A DNA stretch of 64,000 nt from JANXSS01 sp043729515. GTDB lineage: Bacteria > Pseudomonadota > Gammaproteobacteria > Burkholderiales > Burkholderiaceae_D. The DNA is taken from assembly GCA_043729515.1 (NCBI GenBank), contig JAYTLK010000076.1:18157-82156 (forward strand), read 5' to 3'. The position numbers were made by a program, and so were the translations under genes. Below are positions 18,065 through 27,167 of this stretch, piece after piece. Below the pieces are notes generated by a model. It saw nothing but the letters and a program-made list of their open reading frames with translations, was not told the DNA's origin and made no database searches. Within the stretch, counting starts at the first letter, position 1. Each line of letters starts with the position of its first letter.

Positions 18065-18109
18065 CATCGCGTCCATCGCGTCCATCGCGTCCATCACGTT
18101 CATCACGCT
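18065..18109 (+). repeat. Five 9-bp tandem repeats (CATCGCGTC-type)
   Basis: Three identical units CATCGCGTC (18065-18091) are followed by two variants (CATCACGTT, CATCACGCT). They lie in the 183-bp gap between liuA and the dehydratase-like gene, ending 18 bp before its start. The 9-bp unit keeps reading frame, but no supported coding sequence crosses it. Confidence 0.8.
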
Positions 18110-18127
18110 GCGGAATGCATCAATGAC

Positions 18128-19198
18128 ATGACTACCGGCGCCCTGCATATTTCAACACCGCTGCTGCTGCATCGGCCGCTGTCGGCCTTGCTCGGCAAAC
18201 AGGTGCTGCTGAAGATGGACAACCTGCAGCCGTCGGGCTCGTTCAAGCTGCGCGGGATCGGCCTGATGTGCCAGCGGGCGGTGGCCACCGGCGCGACGCA
18301 CCTGGTCTGCCCATCGGGCGGCAACGCCGGTTTTGCGGCGGCGGTGGCCGGTGTGGCGCTGGAGGTGCGCACGACGGTGGTGGTGCCGCGAACAACCGGC
18401 GAGGCCGTGCGGCAGGCCATCATTGCCATCGGCGCCACGGTGAAGGTGCATGGCGATGCATGGGACGAAGCCGATGCCGAGGCGCGGCGACTGTGCGGCA
18501 TGCCCGGCGCGGTCTACATTCCCCCCTTCGATCATCCGGATATCTGGGAAGGCAACGCCAGCCTGATCGATGAGGCAGTGCGGCAGGCCGCTGCCATCGG
18601 CCGGGCTGCAGCGCCTGCGAGCGCGGCCGATGCTGCCGATGCTGCCGCTGCTGCCGCTGCTCCCGATTCCGCAATGTCACGCATGCCCTTCGACGTTGTG
18701 GTCTGTTCAGTCGGCGGCGGCGGCCTGCTGTGCGGCGTGCTGGAAGGCCTGCATCGCAATGGCCTGGCCGATGTGCCGGTGCTGGCGGTGGAAACGACAG
18801 GCGCGGCTTCTTTCGCCGCCGCCATCGCCGCCGGCGCACCGGTCGCCCTGCCGGCCATCGACACCGTGGCCACCTCGCTCGGCGCGCGCCGCGTTGCACG
18901 GGCCGCTTGCGACTGGCGGCTGCGGCACGACATCCGCAGTGTCGTCGTCTCGGACGCCGAGGCGGTCGACGCCTGCGTGCGTTTTGCAGACGACCTGCGG
19001 GCGCTGGTCGAGCCGGCCTGCGGCGCGGCGCTGGCGGTGGGCTATGCGAATCTGCCGGCGCTGGCGGAATTTTCACGGCCGCTGTTCATCGTCTGTGGCG
19101 GCATCGGCATCGATCTGGCTACACTAGGCGTCCTGCAGCAGCGTTTTGCAACGCGCATGTCGCGCCGCACCGCGCCTGCTGCCCACTTTCCTGCCTGA
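18128..19198 (+). CDS. PLP-dependent serine/threonine dehydratase-like enzyme
   Basis: A 356-residue fold-type II PLP enzyme. The PLP lysine motif is GSFKLRG (about residues 38-44), the phosphate/substrate loop SGGNAG follows, and the Gly-rich PLP-phosphate loop is SVGGGGLLCG (about 196-205), as in L-serine dehydratases. Oddity: a ~25-residue Ala/Asp insert (around residues 160-185) encoded by GCCGATGCT/GCTGCC repeats interrupts the catalytic domain before the Gly-rich loop. It lies between liuA and aceK, 8 bp upstream of the aceK start. Confidence 0.82.
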   Translation: MTTGALHISTPLLLHRPLSALLGKQVLLKMDNLQPSGSFKLRGIGLMCQRAVATGATHLVCPSGGNAGFAAAVAGVALEVRTTVVVPRTTGEAVRQAIIAIGATVKVHGDAWDEADAEARRLCGMPGAVYIPPFDHPDIWEGNASLIDEAVRQAAAIGRAAAPASAADAADAAAAAAAPDSAMSRMPFDVVVCSVGGGGLLCGVLEGLHRNGLADVPVLAVETTGAASFAAAIAAGAPVALPAIDTVATSLGARRVARAACDWRLRHDIRSVVVSDAEAVDACVRFADDLRALVEPACGAALAVGYANLPALAEFSRPLFIVCGGIGIDLATLGVLQQRFATRMSRRTAPAAHFPA

Positions 19199-19206
19199 GG
19201 GCTGCC

Positions 19207-21039
19207 ATGCGTCCCGCCATTCATTTTCCGAAACTGCTGTCCTCGCAGATCGCCTTCGACATCGCGCGCACCATCCTCGATGGCTTCGACAAGCACTATC
19301 GCCTGTTCCGCGAAACCAGCCGCGCCGCCAAGCAGCACTTCGAGGCTGCCACCTGGAAAGCGGCACAGGCCGAATTGCGAGATCGGATCTCCTATTACGA
19401 CAAACGCGTCAATGAATGCGTGGTGCTGCTGGAAGATGAATATGCGGCAGATGAATTGACCGACGGCGTCTGGCGTGAAGTGAAGCTGCACTACATCGGC
19501 CTCCTGACCGACCACAAGCAGCCGGAACTGGCCGAGACCTTCTTCAATTCGGTCTGCTGCAAGATCCTGCACCGCGCCTATTTCAACAACGACTTCATCT
19601 TCGTGCGTCCGGCCATCTCGACCGAATACATCGAGAACGACGAGCCGGTGCCGACTTACCGGGTCTACTATCCGGCCAAGGATGGCCTGCATTATTCGCT
19701 CAAGCGGGTGGTGACGAATTTCCAGTTGCAGCGGCCCTTCGCGGACCTGGAGGGCGACGTGGCCCGGGTGGTGGCGCGGCTGCAATCGCTCTTCGGCGAC
19801 GTCGCGCCGGAGCCGAATCACCAGCTGCAGGTGCTGTCGTCGCTGTTCTATCGGAACAAGGGCGCCTATCTGGTCGGCAAGGGCATCAACGGCAACCGGG
19901 AATATCCCTTCGTGGTGCCGATCCTGCACAACCGGCGTGGTGAACTGGTGCTCGACACGGTGCTGTTCGACACCAAGATGATCACGGTGCTGTTTTCCTT
20001 CACCCGCGCTTACTTCATGGTCGACATCGAAGTGCCGTCTGCGTACGTGAAATTCGTGCGCACGCTGCTGCCCAACAAGCCCAGGAGCGAGATCTACACC
20101 ATGTTCGGCCTGCAGAAGCACGGCAAGTCGCTGTTCTATCGCGATTACCTGCATCATCTGCGGCATTCCTCCGACCGCTTCGAATCGGCGCCCGGCATCC
20201 GCGGGCTGGTGATGGTGGTGTTTTCCCTGCCGTCGTTTCCGTATGTGTTCAAGGTCATCAAGGATCATTTTCCGGCGCCAAAGGAATCCACCCGCGCGCT
20301 GGTGATGGAAAAATACCTGCTGGTCAAGAATCATGACCGGGTCGGGCGCATGGCCGACACGCTCGAATATTCGGATGTCGCCTTTCCACGCATGCGCTTC
20401 GGCGAAGAGCTGCTGGCCGACCTGAAGGAGGTGGCGCCGTCGATCGTGGAGGAAGACGGTGACAACATCATCATCCGCCACCTCTACATCGAGCGCCGCA
20501 TGATCCCGCTGAACATCTGGTTGTCGAACGCAGAGGCCGCCGGCGACGAGGCTGCGCTCGAGCATGGCATCCTGGAATATGGAAACGCGATCAAGGAACT
20601 GGTCGGCGTGAACATTTTCCCGGGCGACATGCTGTACAAGAATTTTGGCGTGACGCGGCATGGGCGGGTCGTGTTCTACGATTACGACGAGATCGAATAC
20701 ATCACCGATTGCAAATTCCGCAAGCTGCCGCAGCCACGTAACGAGGAAGAGGAAATGGCGGCCGAGCCGTGGTATCCGATTGCCCGCAACGATGTCTTTC
20801 CGGAGCAATTCGGCACTTTTTTGCTGGGGAATCCGAACGTGCGCAAATACTTCCTGCGCCATCATGCCGATCTACTGACGCCGGAGTTCTGGCAGGCACG
20901 CAAAGAGCGGATAATGGAGGGTCTGGTGGACGACGTCTTTCCGTATCCGCAGCAATGCCGCTTCAGCGCGCAGGCGACTGATCCGGGTGCGGCGACGATG
21001 GCAACGCCGCATGCGACCTGGTCGATCCAGGCTGCTTGA
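19207..21039 (+). CDS. aceK: Isocitrate dehydrogenase kinase/phosphatase
   Basis: A 610-residue bifunctional enzyme that phosphorylates and dephosphorylates isocitrate dehydrogenase, directing carbon between the TCA cycle and glyoxylate bypass. The whole protein aligns in character with AceK (usual length 570-610): regulatory N-terminal helical domain, then the kinase domain with the ATP-loop GLQKHGKSLFYRD, the VFSLPSFPYVFKVIKD lysine region, and the DYDEIEYITDC metal-binding segment. The ATG at 19207 begins the conserved N-terminus. Its place in a leucine/acetyl-CoA-producing cluster fits growth on acetyl-CoA-yielding substrates; aceA/aceB are not here. Confidence 0.95.
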   Translation: MRPAIHFPKLLSSQIAFDIARTILDGFDKHYRLFRETSRAAKQHFEAATWKAAQAELRDRISYYDKRVNECVVLLEDEYAADELTDGVWREVKLHYIGLLTDHKQPELAETFFNSVCCKILHRAYFNNDFIFVRPAISTEYIENDEPVPTYRVYYPAKDGLHYSLKRVVTNFQLQRPFADLEGDVARVVARLQSLFGDVAPEPNHQLQVLSSLFYRNKGAYLVGKGINGNREYPFVVPILHNRRGELVLDTVLFDTKMITVLFSFTRAYFMVDIEVPSAYVKFVRTLLPNKPRSEIYTMFGLQKHGKSLFYRDYLHHLRHSSDRFESAPGIRGLVMVVFSLPSFPYVFKVIKDHFPAPKESTRALVMEKYLLVKNHDRVGRMADTLEYSDVAFPRMRFGEELLADLKEVAPSIVEEDGDNIIIRHLYIERRMIPLNIWLSNAEAAGDEAALEHGILEYGNAIKELVGVNIFPGDMLYKNFGVTRHGRVVFYDYDEIEYITDCKFRKLPQPRNEEEEMAAEPWYPIARNDVFPEQFGTFLLGNPNVRKYFLRHHADLLTPEFWQARKERIMEGLVDDVFPYPQQCRFSAQATDPGAATMATPHATWSIQAA

Positions 21040-21132
21040 ACCAATTGCGATGCACCGCCGACCGGGAAGCCGCCGGCCGGCAAATTTTCAAGCGGACCGG
21101 GACCACCGGTCCGCCACCTTCAGGAGACCATC

Positions 21133-22329
21133 ATGCAAGATCCCATCGTCATCGTCGGCGCCGCGCGTACTCCAATGGGCGCGTTTCAAGGCGACTTCAC
21201 GGCGCTCTCCGCCCATGATCTGGGCGCGGTCGCCATTCGCGCTGCGCTCGAACAGGCTGGCGTGGCGCCGGAGGCGGTCAATGAAGTCTTGTTCGGCAAT
21301 TGCCTGATGGCCGGCCAGGGCCAGGCGCCGGCGCGTCAGGCAGCCATCAAGGCCGGGGTGCCGGTCTCGGCCGGCGCCGTCACCCTGTCGAAGATGTGTG
21401 GCTCGGCCATGAAGGCGGCCATGATCGGCTTTGATTCGATCGTCGCCGGCAGCAACGAGGTGGTGGTCGCCGGCGGCATGGAGTCGATGACCAATGCGCC
21501 GTACCTGGTGCCGAAGGCGCGCGGCGGCTATCGCATCGGTCACGGCGCGCTGCTGGACCACATGATGTACGACGGTCTGGAAGACGCCTACGAGCGCGAT
21601 CCGAAGGGCGGCGGTCGTTCGATGGGCACATTCGCCGAAGAATGTGCGGCCACTTATCAGTTCACCCGCGCGGAGCAGGATGCCTATGCGGTTGCCTCGG
21701 TGCAGCGGGCGCAGACCGCCGCCGCCGAAGGCTGGTTCAAGGACGAGATCGCACCGGTGACCGTGTCCGGCCGAAACGGCGACACCGTCATCGACCGCGA
21801 TGAAGGTCCGTTGAAAGCCAGGCTCGACAAGATCGGCAGCCTGAAGCCGGCCTTCAAGAAGGACGGCACCATCACCGCTGCATCGTCGTCGTCGATCAAC
21901 GACGGCGCGGCGGCATTGGTGCTGATGCGTGAATCGACGGCCAGGAAACTCGGCGCGAAACCGATTGCCCGCATCCTGGGTCACGCCACCCACTCGCAGG
22001 CGCCGAACCTGTTCGCTACCGCCCCGATTGGCGCGATCCACAAGCTGTTCAACAAGGTCGGCTGGACGCTGGCCGATGTCGATCTGTACGAGATCAACGA
22101 AGCCTTCGCCGCGGTGCCGATGGCGGCCATGCGCGACCTGGGCATCGGTCATGACAAGGTCAATGTCCATGGCGGCGCCTGTGCGCTCGGCCATCCGATC
22201 GGCGCCTCGGGTGCGCGCATCATCGTCACCCTGATCGGCGCGCTGCGCCGTACCGGCGGCAAGCGCGGCGTGGCCTCGCTGTGCATCGGCGGCGGTGAAG
22301 GTACGGCGATGGCCATCGAACTGGTGTGA
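21133..22329 (+). CDS. Acetyl-CoA C-acetyltransferase (thiolase)
   Basis: A 398-residue thiolase. The acylated nucleophile Cys is in TLSKMCGSAMKA (about residue 90), with NEAFA, GGACALGHPIGASG (catalytic His) and CIGGGEGTA (catalytic Cys) present in order. In this cluster it would cleave acetoacetyl-CoA, the product of the HMG-CoA lyase route, or act in beta-oxidation; a biosynthetic role in PHB synthesis cannot be excluded. It starts a group of closely spaced genes. Confidence 0.9.
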   Translation: MQDPIVIVGAARTPMGAFQGDFTALSAHDLGAVAIRAALEQAGVAPEAVNEVLFGNCLMAGQGQAPARQAAIKAGVPVSAGAVTLSKMCGSAMKAAMIGFDSIVAGSNEVVVAGGMESMTNAPYLVPKARGGYRIGHGALLDHMMYDGLEDAYERDPKGGGRSMGTFAEECAATYQFTRAEQDAYAVASVQRAQTAAAEGWFKDEIAPVTVSGRNGDTVIDRDEGPLKARLDKIGSLKPAFKKDGTITAASSSSINDGAAALVLMRESTARKLGAKPIARILGHATHSQAPNLFATAPIGAIHKLFNKVGWTLADVDLYEINEAFAAVPMAAMRDLGIGHDKVNVHGGACALGHPIGASGARIIVTLIGALRRTGGKRGVASLCIGGGEGTAMAIELV

Positions 22330-22445
22330 GCGCGGCATGCGCATCGCACGCATTGTTGGCGCCTCCCGCGGCATCGGCCCGGAACTGGCGTGCCGGCATT
22401 GCGCCGTTTTGAGGTGGTAGCCGTGGTCTTCCATCGGAGCAGCAC

Positions 22446-23576
22446 ATGGTCCTGAGTGCCGAACAGGAAATGATCCGCGACGCCCTGCGCAGCTTTGCTC
22501 GCGAGCAGTTGGCGCCGAATGCGGCGCGCTGGGATCGGGAGCATCATTTTCCGGCCGCCGAGCTGAAAGCGCTGGCCGGGCTGGGTGCGTTCGGGGTGGC
22601 GGTGCCGGAAGCACTCGGTGGCGCTGGTCTGGACTACGTCAGCCTGGCGCTGGTAATCGAGGAAATCGCCGCCGGCGACGGTGGCACCTCGACCATCATC
22701 TCGGTCAACAATTGCCCGGTCTGCAGCATCGGCATGATGAGCGCGAACGCGGCCCAGCAGGAGCAGTGGCTGCGCCCGCTGGCCGGTGGCGCAATGCTGG
22801 GCGCGTTCTGCCTGACCGAGCCGCAGGCCGGCAGCGACGCCGCCGACCTGCGCACGACGGCGGTGCGCGACGGCGACCATTACGTCATCAACGGCGTGAA
22901 ACAATTCATCACCAGCGGCAAGAATGCCGATGTCGCCATCGTCATGGCAGTGACCGACCGCGCCGCTGGCAAGCGTGGCATCAGCGCCTTCTGGGTGCCG
23001 ACCGATGCACCCGGCTATATCGTGGCCCGCCTGGAAGACAAGCTCGGCCAGCATTCCTCGGACACGGCGCAGATCCTGTTCGAGAAATGCCGCATCCCGG
23101 CACAGAACCTGATCGGCGAGGAAGGGCAGGGCTATCGCATCGCGCTTTCCGGTCTGGAGGGCGGGCGCATCGGCATCGCCGCGCAGGCGGTCGGCATGGC
23201 GCGTGCAGCGTTTGATGCAGCGCTCGCCTACGCGAAGCAACGCGTGACCTTCGGCCAGACGGTGTTCTCGCATCAGGCGGTGCAATTCCGCCTGGCCGAC
23301 ATGGCCACCGGCATCGAAGCGGCGCGACAGCTGATCCTGCATGCGGCGAGCATGAAGGATGCGGGGCTGCCATGCCTGAAGGAAGCGGCGATGGCGAAAT
23401 TGTTTGCCAGCGAAATGGCCGAGCGCGTCTGTTCGGATGCGATCCAGATCCATGGCGGCTACGGTTATGTCAGCGACTTCCCGGTCGAGCGCATTTATCG
23501 CGACGTGCGGGTGTGTCAAATCTACGAAGGCACCAGCGACATCCAGAAAATTCTGATCGGAAGGGCCCTCGCATGA
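22446..23576 (+). CDS. Acyl-CoA dehydrogenase (short/branched-chain type)
   Basis: A 376-residue FAD-linked acyl-CoA dehydrogenase distinct from the liuA product. Signatures: CLTEPQAGSDAADL, FITSGKNAD, and the C-terminal IQIHGGYGYVSDFPVERIYRDVRV with IYEGTSDIQ, where the Glu of YEGT is the usual catalytic base of medium/short-chain enzymes. Substrate not determinable; isobutyryl- or 2-methylbutyryl-CoA are plausible in a branched-chain cluster. It overlaps the next gene by the ATGA junction at 23573-23576. Confidence 0.88.
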   Translation: MVLSAEQEMIRDALRSFAREQLAPNAARWDREHHFPAAELKALAGLGAFGVAVPEALGGAGLDYVSLALVIEEIAAGDGGTSTIISVNNCPVCSIGMMSANAAQQEQWLRPLAGGAMLGAFCLTEPQAGSDAADLRTTAVRDGDHYVINGVKQFITSGKNADVAIVMAVTDRAAGKRGISAFWVPTDAPGYIVARLEDKLGQHSSDTAQILFEKCRIPAQNLIGEEGQGYRIALSGLEGGRIGIAAQAVGMARAAFDAALAYAKQRVTFGQTVFSHQAVQFRLADMATGIEAARQLILHAASMKDAGLPCLKEAAMAKLFASEMAERVCSDAIQIHGGYGYVSDFPVERIYRDVRVCQIYEGTSDIQKILIGRALA

Positions 23577-24187
23577 ACAAGACCGATTCGCCGATCGATT
23601 TTTATTTCGATTTTTCTTCTCCCTACGGTTATTTTGCAGCCACCAGGATCGATGCGCTGGCGGCGCAGTATCAACGTGAAGTCGCCTGGCATCCGGTGCT
23701 GCTGGGTGTGGTGTTCAAGAGCACCGGTGCGCAGCCGCTGACACTGGTGCCGATGAAGGGCGACTATTCGCGGCGCGATTTCGTGCGCACCGCCAAGCTG
23801 CACGACATTGCCTTCACGATGCCGCAGACATTTCCGATCGGCAGCCAGATTCCGGCGCGGGCGATGCTGCATGTCCGTGCCGTACATGGCCAGGACCGCG
23901 CCAGTGCGTTCGCGCGGGCGGCCTATCACGCGTTTTTCGTCGATGGCATCGACATCAGCGCCGCGCCGGCAGTCGCGCAGATCGCCACCGCCATGGGACT
24001 CGATGCCGCTGCGGTGCTCGATGGCGCGCAGAGCCAGGAGATGCGGGATCAGCTGCGGCGCGGCACCGAGGAAGCGATTGCACGGCAGGTGTTCGGTTCG
24101 CCGTTCTTCATCGTCGACGGCGAGCCGTTCTGGGGTTTCGACCGGCTCGACCAGTTGCGGCATTTCCTGCAGCACGGCAGCATCTGA
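23573..24187 (+). CDS. 2-hydroxychromene-2-carboxylate isomerase-like (DsbA-fold, GST kappa type)
   Basis: A 204-residue thioredoxin-fold protein. The N-terminal IDFYFDFSSPYGY motif with its Ser in place of a CxxC cysteine is typical of the NahD/HCCA isomerase and GST kappa group, and the C-terminal FGSPFFIVDGEPFWGFDRL motif is characteristic. In non-naphthalene clusters these proteins are generic glutathione-dependent isomerases of unknown substrate. Translation is coupled to the acyl-CoA dehydrogenase through an ATGA overlap. Confidence 0.87.
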   Translation: MNKTDSPIDFYFDFSSPYGYFAATRIDALAAQYQREVAWHPVLLGVVFKSTGAQPLTLVPMKGDYSRRDFVRTAKLHDIAFTMPQTFPIGSQIPARAMLHVRAVHGQDRASAFARAAYHAFFVDGIDISAAPAVAQIATAMGLDAAAVLDGAQSQEMRDQLRRGTEEAIARQVFGSPFFIVDGEPFWGFDRLDQLRHFLQHGSI

Positions 24188-24212
24188 GGTGGGGCGGAAG
24201 AAGTTACAACGC

Positions 24213-24671
24213 GTGCTGACTTGTCCGTGTGGCGGTGCGGCTGGTCCGGACGGCGCTGGCGCCGGCGCCGGCGGTCGAGCGGCGGGCAATGCGCATGCGC
24301 GCGCCAGCAGTGTTGCCTATGACGACTGCTGCGCACCGTATCATCGCGGCACGCCGGCGCCGACGGCTGAAAAACTGATGCGGGCACGCTACAGCGCCTA
24401 TGTGCTGCAGGACCGGGCCTTCATTCTCGCAACCTGGCATTCGACCATGCGGCCGGACGATCTGCCAGCGGAAGACCTGCAAGGCACGCGCTGGCTGGGT
24501 CTGGAAGTACGTGCCCATCAGGTCGATGGCGACCAGGCGACGGTTGAATTCGTTGCCCGCTGCAGCGTCGGCGGGCGGGCCCGGCGCATGCATGAAGTCA
24601 GCCGCTTCGTGCGCGAAGTGGGATGGTGGTGGTATCTGGACGGCAGCTTTCCGAAAGAAGAAACACGATGA
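24213..24671 (+). CDS. YchJ-family protein (UPF0225) with an insert between its metal-binding halves
   Basis: About 152 residues. The start is uncertain: GTG at 24213 puts the family N-terminus (TCPCG) at the beginning; GTG at 24189 would add 8 residues. The zinc-type Cys pairs CPCG and DDCCAPYHRG are present, followed by the family motifs LMRARYSAY and TWHSTMRP and a WWYLDG end. Between the two Cys pairs is a ~28-residue Gly/Ala-rich insert not seen in the compact family. Function unknown. It ends in an ATGA overlap with the carboxylase gene. Confidence 0.8.
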   Translation: MLTCPCGGAAGPDGAGAGAGGRAAGNAHARASSVAYDDCCAPYHRGTPAPTAEKLMRARYSAYVLQDRAFILATWHSTMRPDDLPAEDLQGTRWLGLEVRAHQVDGDQATVEFVARCSVGGRARRMHEVSRFVREVGWWWYLDGSFPKEETR

Positions 24672-26332
24672 CGATGCTGGAGACAAAGCTCGACCCGCGC
24701 AGCGCCGATTTCAAGGTCAATGCGGAAGCCATGCAGTTGCTGGTCGACGAACTGCGCCGCAAACTTGCGCTGGTGGCGCAGGGCGGCGGTGAAGCGGCGC
24801 GCGCCAAGCATGTCGGCCGAGGCAAACTGCTGCCGCGCGAGCGGGTGCAGATGCTGCTCGACCCGGGCACGCCGTTTCTTGAATTCTCGCCAATGGCGGC
24901 GCATCGGATGTATGCAGAGGGCGGCGACAAGACTGCTGGCAGCAACGGTGCTTCGGCAGGCATTGAACAGCGCGACACCGCACCGGCCGCCGGTCTCATC
25001 ACCGGCATCGGCCGCATCGCCGGCCAGGAATGCGTGATCGTCTGCAATGACGCCACCGTCAAGGGCGGCACTTATTATCCGGTCACGGTCAAGAAGCATC
25101 TGCGGGCGCAGGAAATCGCGGCGCAGAACCATCTGCCTTGCGTCTATCTGGTCGACAGCGGCGGCGCCAATCTGCCGAACCAGGATGAAGTCTTCCCCGA
25201 TCGCGAGCATTTCGGTCGCATTTTCTACAACCAGGCAAATCTGTCGGCGGCCGGCATCGCGCAGATCGCGGTGGTGATGGGTTCCTGCACCGCCGGCGGC
25301 GCCTACGTGCCGGCCATGAGCGACGAATCGATCATCGTCAAGGATCAGGGCACGATCTTCCTGGGTGGCCCGCCGCTGGTCAAGGCGGCCACCGGCGAAG
25401 TCGTCAGCGCCGAAGACCTGGGCGGCGGCGATGTCCACACCCGACTGTCGGGCGTGTGCGATCACATGGCGCAGGATGACCTGCATGCGCTGGCACTGGC
25501 GCGCCGCATCGTCGGCAACCTCAACCGCGCCGCGCCGTCAGTGGCAGGTCTGCGGGCTATGGTCGAACCGCGTTATCCGGCGCAGGATCTGTATGGCGTC
25601 ATTCCAGTGGACACCCGCAAGCCCTTCGACGTGCGCGAGGTGATCGCCCGGATCGTCGACGGCAGTGACTTCGATGAATTCAAGGCGCGCTACGGCACCA
25701 CCCTCATCTGCGGCTTTGCGCACATCCACGGCATGCCGGTGGGGATCGTGGCCAACAACGGCATCCTGTTTTCCGAGTCGGCGCTGAAGGGCACGCATTT
25801 CATCGAATTGTGCTGCCAGCGCAAGATCCCGCTGGTATTTTTGCAAAACATCACCGGCTTCATGGTCGGGCGCAAATATGAGAACGAGGGCATTGCCAGG
25901 AACGGCGCCAAGATGGTGACGGCCGTTTCCACCGCAGCGGTGCCAAAATTCACCGTCATCATCGGCGGCAGTTTTGGCGCTGGCAACTACGGCATGTGCG
26001 GTCGCGCCTTCTCGCCGCGCTTCCTGTGGATGTGGCCGAACGCGCGCATCTCGGTCATGGGTGGCGACCAGGCGGCGAGCGTGCTGGCGACCGTGCGGCG
26101 TGACGGCATCGAAGCCCGCGGCGGCGCCTGGAGCGTGGAGGAAGAGCAGGCCTTCAAGGAGCCGATCCGTGCCCAGTACGAGCATCAGGGCCATCCCTAT
26201 TATGCGACCGCACGCTTGTGGGACGATGGCATCATCGATCCGGCCGATACCCGCACCGTGCTGGCGCTGGGCCTGCGCGCGGCGTTGCATGCGCCGATCG
26301 AGGACACGCGGTTCGGCCTGTTTCGCATGTAA
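24668..26332 (+). CDS. liuB: 3-methylcrotonyl-CoA carboxylase beta (carboxyltransferase) subunit
   Basis: A 554-residue carboxyltransferase that moves CO2 from carboxybiotin onto 3-methylcrotonyl-CoA. The two crotonase-like halves are seen: the N half with VKGGTYYPVTVKKHLRAQEIA and YLVDSGGANLPNQDEVFPDREHFG, and the C half with FLQNITGFMVGRKYENEG and GGSFGAGNYGMCGRA, which are characteristic of MCC beta rather than propionyl-CoA carboxylase. ATG at 24668 overlaps the YchJ stop. Its alpha partner is at 31792, separated by liuC and four biotin genes. Confidence 0.95.
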   Translation: MTMLETKLDPRSADFKVNAEAMQLLVDELRRKLALVAQGGGEAARAKHVGRGKLLPRERVQMLLDPGTPFLEFSPMAAHRMYAEGGDKTAGSNGASAGIEQRDTAPAAGLITGIGRIAGQECVIVCNDATVKGGTYYPVTVKKHLRAQEIAAQNHLPCVYLVDSGGANLPNQDEVFPDREHFGRIFYNQANLSAAGIAQIAVVMGSCTAGGAYVPAMSDESIIVKDQGTIFLGGPPLVKAATGEVVSAEDLGGGDVHTRLSGVCDHMAQDDLHALALARRIVGNLNRAAPSVAGLRAMVEPRYPAQDLYGVIPVDTRKPFDVREVIARIVDGSDFDEFKARYGTTLICGFAHIHGMPVGIVANNGILFSESALKGTHFIELCCQRKIPLVFLQNITGFMVGRKYENEGIARNGAKMVTAVSTAAVPKFTVIIGGSFGAGNYGMCGRAFSPRFLWMWPNARISVMGGDQAASVLATVRRDGIEARGGAWSVEEEQAFKEPIRAQYEHQGHPYYATARLWDDGIIDPADTRTVLALGLRAALHAPIEDTRFGLFRM

Positions 26333-26358
26333 GCACACGGCATCACGGAGAGGGCAGC

Positions 26359-27150
26359 ATGGAATTGAGCACGATCACGATCACCCGCAGCGCCGACGCC
26401 CGCGTGGCCACCGTCACGCTGACGCGCCCGGCGCTGCGCAATGCCTTCAACGCGGCCAGCATCGCGGAGCTGCAACGGGCCTTCGAGACCCTGAGCGCGG
26501 AGGACGACCTGCGCGCCGTGGTGCTGGCCGCAGAAGGCCCGGCATTTTGCGCCGGCGCCGACCTCAACTGGATGCGCGAGATGGCCGGCTACGACCATGC
26601 CGAGAATCTGGCCGATGCCGCGCAACTCGCGGCGATGCTCTGGAGCGTCTATTGCTGCCGGCATCCGGTGGTGGCGAAGGTGCAGGGCGACGTCTATGCC
26701 GGTGGCATGGGACTGGTAGCCGCCTGTGACATCGCGGTTGCGGTCGATACTGCCCAATTCTGCCTGTCGGAGACCCGGCTGGGCCTGATCCCGGCAACCA
26801 TTTCGCCCTACGTGATCCGCGCCATGGGGCAGAACGCGGCGCGCCGGTATTTCCTGACGGCCGAGCGGTTCTCGGCGGCGCAGGCGCTGCAGATCGGCTT
26901 CGTGCAGGAAGTGGTGGCGCCGGCGTCGCTCGCCAGCACGGTCGATGCGCTGGTGGCCACGCTTGCCGCGGTCAGCCCGCATGCCGCGCGTGAAGCCAAG
27001 CGGCTGGTGCGCGACATCGGCGGCGCGCCGATCGATGCGACGCTGATTGCCGAGACCGCCGCCCGCATTGCGGCGGTGCGGGCCTCCGAACAGGGCCGCG
27101 AGGGCGTGCGGGCATTTCTCGACAAGCGCAGGCCAACCTGGCTGGATTGA
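26359..27150 (+). CDS. liuC: Methylglutaconyl-CoA hydratase (enoyl-CoA hydratase family)
   Basis: A 263-residue crotonase-fold enzyme expected to hydrate 3-methylglutaconyl-CoA to HMG-CoA. The oxyanion-hole motifs are FCAGADLNWM (about residues 62-71) and VYAGGMGLVAACD (about 112-124), followed by LSETRLGLIPATISPYV, close to LiuC/AtuE proteins. It starts 26 bp after liuB with GGAGAGGG upstream, and its end abuts bioA. Confidence 0.9.
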   Translation: MELSTITITRSADARVATVTLTRPALRNAFNAASIAELQRAFETLSAEDDLRAVVLAAEGPAFCAGADLNWMREMAGYDHAENLADAAQLAAMLWSVYCCRHPVVAKVQGDVYAGGMGLVAACDIAVAVDTAQFCLSETRLGLIPATISPYVIRAMGQNAARRYFLTAERFSAAQALQIGFVQEVVAPASLASTVDALVATLAAVSPHAAREAKRLVRDIGGAPIDATLIAETAARIAAVRASEQGREGVRAFLDKRRPTWLD

Positions 27151-27167
27151 ATTTTTCTGGAGCTGAA

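Noticed and set aside
19042..20865. 607-codon minus-strand open frame
   Set aside because: Antisense to aceK, whose plus-strand product is a full-length recognisable protein.
23573..24187. Naphthalene-degradation (nahD) gene
   Set aside because: The fold matches, but no other aromatic-ring degradation genes are nearby; only a generic isomerase call is justified.
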